This document shows positions 14,947-15,046 of a DNA stretch of 15,046 bases, in pieces (the first letter of the stretch is position 1; each line of letters opens with the position of its first letter). Below the pieces are notes generated by a model. That model was not told where the DNA came from. It saw only the letters and a list, made by a program, of their open reading frames with translations, and did no database searches. The stretch lies in the NCBI GenBank assembly GCA_002403415.1, contig DHHS01000053.1:6262-21307 (forward strand), written 5' to 3'. Made by a program: the position numbers and the translations under genes. The stretch comes from Sphingomonas sp. UBA4766 (lineage in GTDB: Bacteria; Pseudomonadota; Alphaproteobacteria; Sphingomonadales; Sphingomonadaceae).

Positions 14947-15046
14947 ATGCGGCTCGACGATTTCGACAATGATATCGAAGTAGGCGACCAACGCGGGCAG
15001 GGCGGCGGCTTTGGGTTCGGCGGCGGCGGCGGCGGTGGGATGTTGC
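14947..15046 (+). CDS. ypfJ: Neutral zinc metallopeptidase (YpfJ/KPN_02809 type), N-terminal part
   Basis: Only the first 33 codons are in the window; the gene runs off the right edge. The start MRLDDFDNDIEVGDQRGQGGG followed by a run of glycines is the characteristic N-terminus of the YpfJ-like neutral zinc metallopeptidase family (about 280-300 residues, HExxH catalytic site later, which cannot be seen here). A membrane segment usually follows the Gly-rich stretch. ATG 14947 has GGAGGGAGAG just ahead. It is divergent from the patatin gene with 140 bases between them. Physiological substrate is unknown in this family. Confidence 0.8.
   Translation, partial: MRLDDFDNDIEVGDQRGQGGGFGFGGGGGGGML

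Noticed and set aside
14998..15040. GGC-repeat tract as a DNA repeat or unstable microsatellite
   Set aside because: It is in frame and encodes the Gly-rich N-terminal stretch typical of YpfJ-type metallopeptidases.
1..15046. Defence island, prophage, toxin-antitoxin or CRISPR content
   Set aside because: Every sizeable gene fits housekeeping metabolism, its regulation or the cell envelope. No direct-repeat array, integrase, transposase or toxin-like gene is seen.

Overview
The window is GC-rich, gene-dense DNA from an alphaproteobacterium, most likely a sphingomonad (Sphingomonas/Sphingopyxis-like). The grounds are the PhoK-type alkaline phosphatase, the two-gene methionine synthase, the RamB-type regulator divergent from isocitrate lyase, the DUF4893 protein and the neutral zinc metallopeptidase. 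This placement rests on gene content read by eye, not on a database search. Nearly all of it is ordinary chromosome. I see no tRNA, rRNA, insertion sequence, integrase, phage gene or CRISPR array, and no gap between genes longer than about 185 bases.

Bases 1-1768: the C-terminal end of an alkaline phosphatase (+) is translationally coupled to a small glyoxalase-fold (VOC) protein (+). The VOC stop codon overlaps the stop codon of an opposing secreted beta-helix protein (-).

Bases 1889-7500: a minus-strand methionine / SAM-cycle operon. In transcription order it holds an ArsR-type regulator fused to a methyltransferase-like domain (SahR type), metF, the homocysteine-binding half of methionine synthase, and the folate/B12/activation half. 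The first three genes are joined by ATGA start/stop overlaps. A perfect 20-bp palindrome (7472-7491) ends 8 bases before the regulator's start codon and is the obvious operator. MetF makes 5-methyl-THF, which the two MetH polypeptides use to remethylate homocysteine; the regulator family senses S-adenosylhomocysteine.

Bases 7587-9098: two small lipoproteins overlapping by ATGA (+), then a secreted TPR-like protein (-) and a one-helix membrane protein with a bacterial PH domain (-).

Bases 9136-12071: a RamB/ScfR-type regulator (-) divergent from aceA, isocitrate lyase (+). An inverted repeat (10548-10562) lies between them. aceA ends at a strong two-way terminator shared with a secreted DUF4893 protein.

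Bases 12072-14806: DUF4893 protein, 3-hydroxybutyrate dehydrogenase and a patatin/DUF3734 hydrolase, all on the minus strand, the last two overlapping. Together with aceA they suggest use of acetyl-CoA and 3-hydroxybutyrate (PHB-type) carbon. From 14947 the start of a ypfJ-type neutral zinc metallopeptidase runs off the right edge.

No clearly new multi-gene system is visible. The most interesting points are the operator/promoter architecture of the SahR-met operon, the RamB-aceA control region, the bdhA-patatin pair and the overlapping lipoprotein pair.
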